Made by a program: the position numbers and the translations under genes. 64,000 nucleotides of DNA from contig NC_081413.1 in assembly GCF_030272615.1 (NCBI RefSeq), forward strand, positions 717,423,867 to 717,487,866, in the 5' to 3' direction. Shown here in pieces: positions 59,453-64,000 of the stretch. Source of the stretch: Cryptomeria japonica (Eukaryota > Streptophyta > Pinopsida > Cupressales > Cupressaceae). How positions within the stretch are numbered: the first letter of the stretch is position 1; each line of letters begins with the position of its first letter. The notes below the pieces were generated by a model. The model had not been told where the DNA came from. It worked only from the letters and a program-made list of their open reading frames with translations, and made no database searches.

Positions 59453-60851
59453 GTGCAAAAGATCAACATCATTGTCAACTGGTCTAATGGCTCTTTTAAA
59501 CTTTATGGAGTTAAGTTTAAGCTGGACGCTGGGCTCATTTCCACTATGACCGGAATGCCCCACTCTGGGCTTAATTTCTTTCGAGACCTTAAAGTCTCCA
59601 TCAATGCGGTTAACCTGTTCCCGCGAAAAGAGAAAGAGAGGGCTAAAATTGGCAAGGCTACTGGGGGCTACTACGAAGCTGCAAACATCAAGAAGTTGTG
59701 AGGCTGGGTTCTGAACGCAATTATGGAGTACATCACGGTTGAAGGTCGTTTCTCTAGGGCCCACACCTACCACTTCGTGCTCTTAAACCATTTCAGACAC
59801 AACAAAAAGGTATCCCTGCCCCACTACCTTTTTTGGTCCCTCTCCAAGTCCCTCAACAAACACAGGACTAACCCTTCCAGCCCGATTCTCCACTGCGGGC
59901 TTATGTTGCTCATCTATGAGCATTGCAAAACCCTCGCCCTGCTGGAAAATAAGAGGATTTCCACCTCTCCAGGCAAGAGAAAGATGGAAGAGGGAGAAAC
60001 TAGCAAGGAGAAGGCGTCCTCCAGCAAAAAAAGGAAAAGCGTCCCTGGGTTGGAAATAGAGGACATTGTTAAGGAAAGTAACGGAATGAAGACAGACAAC
60101 TCCAACGGTGAAGACAGCCAGAAAGACGAGGAGCTGGGTAACGAGGAAGAAAGTGGCGATAATGAGCTGGTCAAGAAAGCCCTACCCTCAGCGAATGCCC
60201 TGGTAAGAACAACAACCATCTGATGGAAGAAGTGAAACCCAAGGATAACGAGGAAACCAGAGTGAATTCTGAGAAGGAAATGAACAAAGACTCTGAGAAG
60301 GACCTGACTAAGGATAGGGATATGAGGACAAGGAAAGTGCTAGTAAAGGGTTTATCCTGGATAACCTCAAGAAGCTCTCTGAGGCTAGAATGGATTTCGA
60401 TAGATGGACCTACGAGACCCTGAAAAACTTGGATAAGAAAGGGATAAAAACAGATGAAAAGAGGGAGGATGAAAACAGAGAACAAATTAATTGGAAGCAG
60501 GAAATGGAGAATAAGGTAAAATCGCTGGAAGAGGGAAAAGAAGCAATGAAAAATCTGATGGGAGTTATCCCAAGTATCCTCTCTGTTGTCACTAAAAACT
60601 TGGAGGACATCGCCAAGGTCATTGATCATACCTGCACTTCTAAACCGGTCGTGGATCTTGACTTGGAGGAAGAGACCATCTAGACTGGAAGCAGTGATGC
60701 TACTCCAATGGGCGGTACTGCGAAGAGAACCAGGGCCAGTATCAAGAAAGTTGTGGCTGCTTCAGCAAAGGATCCCCCTAACTTCAAATACAACATCAAA
60801 GAGTTGTATGAAATCAGCAACACCCTAGCTAAAGCCCTGGAAAAAATCTGA
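59453..60851 (+). pseudogene. Broken gene of unknown function with basic and coiled-coil tail
   Basis: One frame runs from about 59453 to 60223 with a TGA at 59699. It shifts near 60200 and again near 60390, reaches a TAG at 60681, and ends at TGA 60849. The true start is not visible. N-terminal part: SFKLYGVKFKLDAGLISTMT, then TGMPHSGLNFFRDLKV, YITVEGRF, HTYHFVLLNHFRHNKK, and a Leu-rich end ILHCGLMLLIYEHC. Next come Lys/Ser-rich (SSKKRKS) and acidic regions and a coiled coil (NWKQEMENKVKSLEEGKEA). GC content is clearly above that of its flanks. The form resembles B ORF2 and the putative plant transposon protein domain (PF20167); both are suggestions only. Confidence 0.5.
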
Positions 60852-61020
60852 ATGCTAGAAGGCTTGCTAGCTTTATGGGGCTTTTTTGGGTTTTCTTCGG
60901 TTTTCTGCTGGTTTTTTGTGGATTCTGTTCTTTTTTGTTTCTCTTAGCTTTGTTGTTTAAGTTTTGCTTGTAAAGGGTTTCGGGGCCCCTTCAAAACCTT
61001 CTTTTTCCTTAATCAAAAAC
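60852..61020 (+). other. 3' tail of the 59.4-kb gene
   Basis: T-rich stretch with GGGTTTTCTTCGGTTTTCTG, then GGGTTTCGGGGCCCCTTCAA and TTAATCAAAAAC, directly before E-type leader sequence. It looks like a transcript 3' end of a mobile gene; LINE-type tails with GGGGCCCC are known to me in plants, but no LINE coding region is present. Confidence 0.3.
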
Positions 61021-61506
61021 ATCATTGTCAAGTCTCTCATCAAGATAATCAAATCCTCTATCACGAAGCTTGATCAATTTATCCTATGTTCATAATCTTA
61101 GATATATCTTTCCTATTTTGAACCTAGGTTATATCAAAATCAGAATTGCACCAACATTGGAATCAAACAAACTTGTAAATTGTCAGATGCTTATATGACT
61201 TTTAAGTATCACCTTAAGAAAAGAAAACCCAATTATAAAGATACTCAGAAAAGAATAAGATTCTTGTATATCAATCGCAAGATCTTATTAAGACATAGGA
61301 CATTCCTACACCATTTTCGTCACTACTTATGTGGTTATGGTACAGAGTTTGATGGAGAAATTTTGCAAGGACGTGTTTTTCAACAAAGAGACATCTTATC
61401 ACAACGAACAAACAATAGTGGTAAAATCAACAAAGCATATCTTCCTAGACCAATAATCACCTATTGACTTTGTCCTTTGGAAATTTCAAAAAATTTAAAT
61501 AATCAC
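61021..61506 (+). other. Leader of gypsy E (partial)
   Basis: Counterpart of 32945-32480 in D: CAAGTCTCTCATCAAGATAA, then GAATTGCACCAACATTGGAA and so on. The upstream leader, primer site and LTR are missing at a sharp junction near 61020. Confidence 0.75.
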
Positions 61507-64000
61507 ATGCCAGTTTGGACTAGAGCTCAATACGAACAACTTAGAAAACAACAAAAACAAATGGAGGAAGAAGATAATCCTATATTCCAAACTTTTGGGT
61601 ATATCGTTGTTGACGAAGAAGCAGTCAATAATACCATTAGAGACCTTGAGCAAGATTTCAAATTTGATAGGCTAATGGAAAAATTGTTGGCAAACAAAAA
61701 GAGAAATATCTCTTGATGTTGGCAAAATCTGGAGCTAAATTACCACAAGACTTTAACATAGAAAGCTTGAAACAAGATATAGAGGCAAGTAACACCCAAA
61801 ACACAGATGATCCAAATAACGAAGATGTGAATAAAGAAAGTCATGAAGAGACAAGAAAAGAAAGGGATGACACAAGAAAAGAGCGTAGTGATAAAATAGC
61901 TTACGAAGAAACAAGGAGAAACTATATGGATAATCCATTGTTAAACCTTACCCAACAAATGCAAACTCTACAACAACAGATGCAAGATATGCAAAATGGA
62001 ACAAGCTCCAAGAAGTATTCATTAGAGGATATATGCCCATATCCTTTCAATAAAAAAATGAATATGGTACCATTTCCACAACATTGCGAGATCCCTAAAT
62101 ATGACAAATACGATGGAAAATCCGATCCTCAGGATCACACTAGGGAGTTTTATACTATGAGCATAGCATTATCCCATGATGAAACTTACCTTATGCGTCT
62201 TTTTCCTAGGAGTTTAAATGGACAATCAATGGAGTGGTTTTCAAGATTACCATCCGAAATCAAATCTTTTGAAGAACTTGTGAATAGATTTATTTCACAA
62301 TACTCCTACAATATAAGGAATGAGATAACAATGTTGGATTTATGCAATGTTAAACAAAAGAATGGTGAATCTTGTATGATCTTCTTACAACGATGGAAAC
62401 ACATGTTTAATAGGTATCCAAGAGATGTGCCTGATCAAGAAAAAATGGACATATTCATTGATAATCTTATTAGTGAAATGAGTTATCGACTAAGAATGCA
62501 ATGTCCTCCCTCCTTTGCCAAGATGATTGAGAATGGTCTGAAAATAGAGAACGCGATGGTAAAGAAAGGAGAGCTAAAAATTTACAATAATTCCTACAAC
62601 AACAACAACAATTACAAACCCAAGTTTTGGTCAAAGAATAGGAATGTCAGCAATGGAGAAAATGATGATAATAGTGCTACAAAACAACAACCAGTTTTTA
62701 ATCTATCAAGTCAAATACAAAGCAATAACAATCAAGAAAACAATAAGACCAAGTCCTTCTTCTCCAATCCTCGGAGGAAATTCACAAACATTGGAGAACC
62801 ATTGGAATCAGCTTTGAAAACTCTGCTTGCTAACAAATTGATTGTTTTACCAGAAGCAAGAAGTTATGAACCACCAGTCAAGCCAAATTGGTGGAATGGC
62901 GATCATTTTTGTAATTACCATCGAAATAAAGGACACCAAACAAATGATTGTCAAATATTGAAACACCTTATCCAAGATCTAATTGATAATGGAACTATCA
63001 CAATGGATAGCCACAAGACAAATGAATCACACCTAGCTTTCACAACTCCACTTCCGAATTATGACAAAGGTGAACCATCCCAATTAAAAGATGACAAAGG
63101 AAAAGCCAAAGTGAATTACACTTATACATATGATGATGTGGTAAATTTTATCATTGTTAAAGATAATCCATCTTCAGAGCCAATCAATGTTATTACGAGA
63201 AGCAAAGCAAAGGTTACCTTTCTAAGTATAACAAAAGACCCAACATCCACTTCACAACAATACTATTTAATAGAGCAATTACAAAGAATACCCACTCAAA
63301 TATCAATTCTAGAACTTCTTATAGTTTCACCTATGAATAAGGAAATTTTGGAGAAAGCTTTAGTGGAAACAACAGTTTCAAAAGACTTGGATATAGATCA
63401 GTTCCAAAACATGGTAGGACACCTTATAGCTCCTCATTATTTATCATTTTCTAAAAATGATGACACATCCTTACAACATCCTCACAATGGTCCCTTACAT
63501 GTTGAAGTCACCATTAATAAAACTCATTTCAAACGCGTACTCATAGATGGTGGAGTCGGCTTAAACATTTGTGCATTAAGTTTGATAAAAGCTTTGGGAT
63601 ATGCAGAAAATGCAGTGGATCTGAAGAAGAAAATAACCATTAAGGCTTATGATGAAGCAGAACATTCTTCTAAAGGAGTTGTTGTGTTACCAATCAAAAT
63701 AGGACCTGTGGAAAGGAATACATTGTGTCAGGTTTTAGATTTGAACCTCTTACAACATTCTTCTAGGAAGACCATGGATTCACAAAATGCAAGTAGTTCC
63801 TTCTACATATCATCAATGTGTAAAATTTCCTCATTAAGGACAAGGGATCACTATAATTGCAGATTTTGGTCAATATTACAATAATTTGAAGCCAACACAA
63901 GATACAAGAGTTCCACATAATAGAGAATCGATATATCCTACCAAACAAATTCAAGAAAAGTTATGGGAAACTTTTGAAGAAAAGCTCAAATTAAATGATG
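61507..64000 (+). pseudogene. Gypsy E gag-protease, runs off the window
   Basis: ATG at 61507 (MPVWTRAQYEQLRKQQ). A one-base loss near 61700, relative to D, breaks the frame; the next frame is open from 61713 to 63884. Domains: coiled coil LTQQMQTLQQQMQDM; SLEDICPYPFNKK; gag core (EIPKYDKYDGKSDPQDH, LMRLFPRSLNGQSMEWFS); Asn-rich linker; zinc-finger-like CNYHRNKGHQTNDC (His at the second position); pre-protease block LQRIPTQISILELLIVS; and protease FKRVLIDGGVGLNICALS with Asp-Gly-Gly. A frameshift near 63740 breaks the protease end (the other frame continues TIIADFGQYYNNL). The rest of pol lies outside the window. The best-preserved gypsy gag here, and a close relative of D. Confidence 0.9.

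Noticed and set aside
60852-61020. LINE retrotransposon at the GGGGCCCC tail
   Set aside because: No endonuclease or reverse transcriptase coding is found upstream, and no poly(A) tract or target duplication is clear.

Overview
The window is nuclear DNA of a land plant. It is AT-rich and built almost entirely of decayed, nested LTR retrotransposons. Plant-type Ty1/copia and Ty3/gypsy proteins, Sirevirus-like polypurine tracts, tRNA-iMet primer sites and a plant mobile domain (PMD) gene support this. A gymnosperm (conifer-like) genome fits the large, old, slowly decaying elements, but that is inference. No intact host gene, tRNA, rRNA, CRISPR or bacterial feature was seen. Nearly every coding region carries premature stops (often CAG or CAA turned into TAG or TAA) or frameshifts.

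Layout. 1-7187: minus-strand gypsy-like element A, with its 5' LTR at 7187-6054, a GCG-word array after the primer site, an inverted LTR fragment, a 42-bp repeat, and a long Asn/Gln-rich reading frame. 7188-13550: plus-strand copia element C1, its 5' LTR cut exactly where A begins. 13551-16051: two LTR remnants (G minus, H plus). 16052-27757: two head-to-tail units (B1, B2) of a non-autonomous element with copia-style LTRs. Each encodes a coiled-coil protein with four CCHC zinc knuckles and a large ORF2 protein of unknown function, and neither has reverse transcriptase or integrase. 27758-31069: LTR-like DNA F with an (AT)n tract. 31070-36119: minus-strand gypsy D (gag, leader, LTR), inserted into minus-strand copia C3 (36120-40180). 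40966-52556: gypsy P, bounded by two LTRs of about 782 bp. It has gag, a reading frame joining protease to the integrase C-terminal module, and an antisense, intron-containing PMD gene in its 3' third. 52557-59300: mostly featureless AT-rich DNA. 59453-60851: a GC-richer broken gene of unknown function. 61021-64000: gypsy E gag-protease, related to D.

How the parts work together. C1 and C3 are autonomous-type copia copies of one family. B1/B2 share with them the LTR ends, primer site, polypurine tracts and an (A)CCGG(T/C)A word, so copia elements of this type could have mobilised B in trans (inference). A, D and P have unrelated primer sites but share a layout: AT palindromes at the start of the LTR, TTT before the primer site, then a short array of GCG-containing words 100-150 bp downstream.

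Most interesting items: the B family, with ORF2 showing synonymous-only divergence over a tested block; the antisense PMD gene with a GT-AG intron inside P; the post-primer GCG-word arrays; the AT-palindrome series; and the Asn/Gln-rich frame of A.
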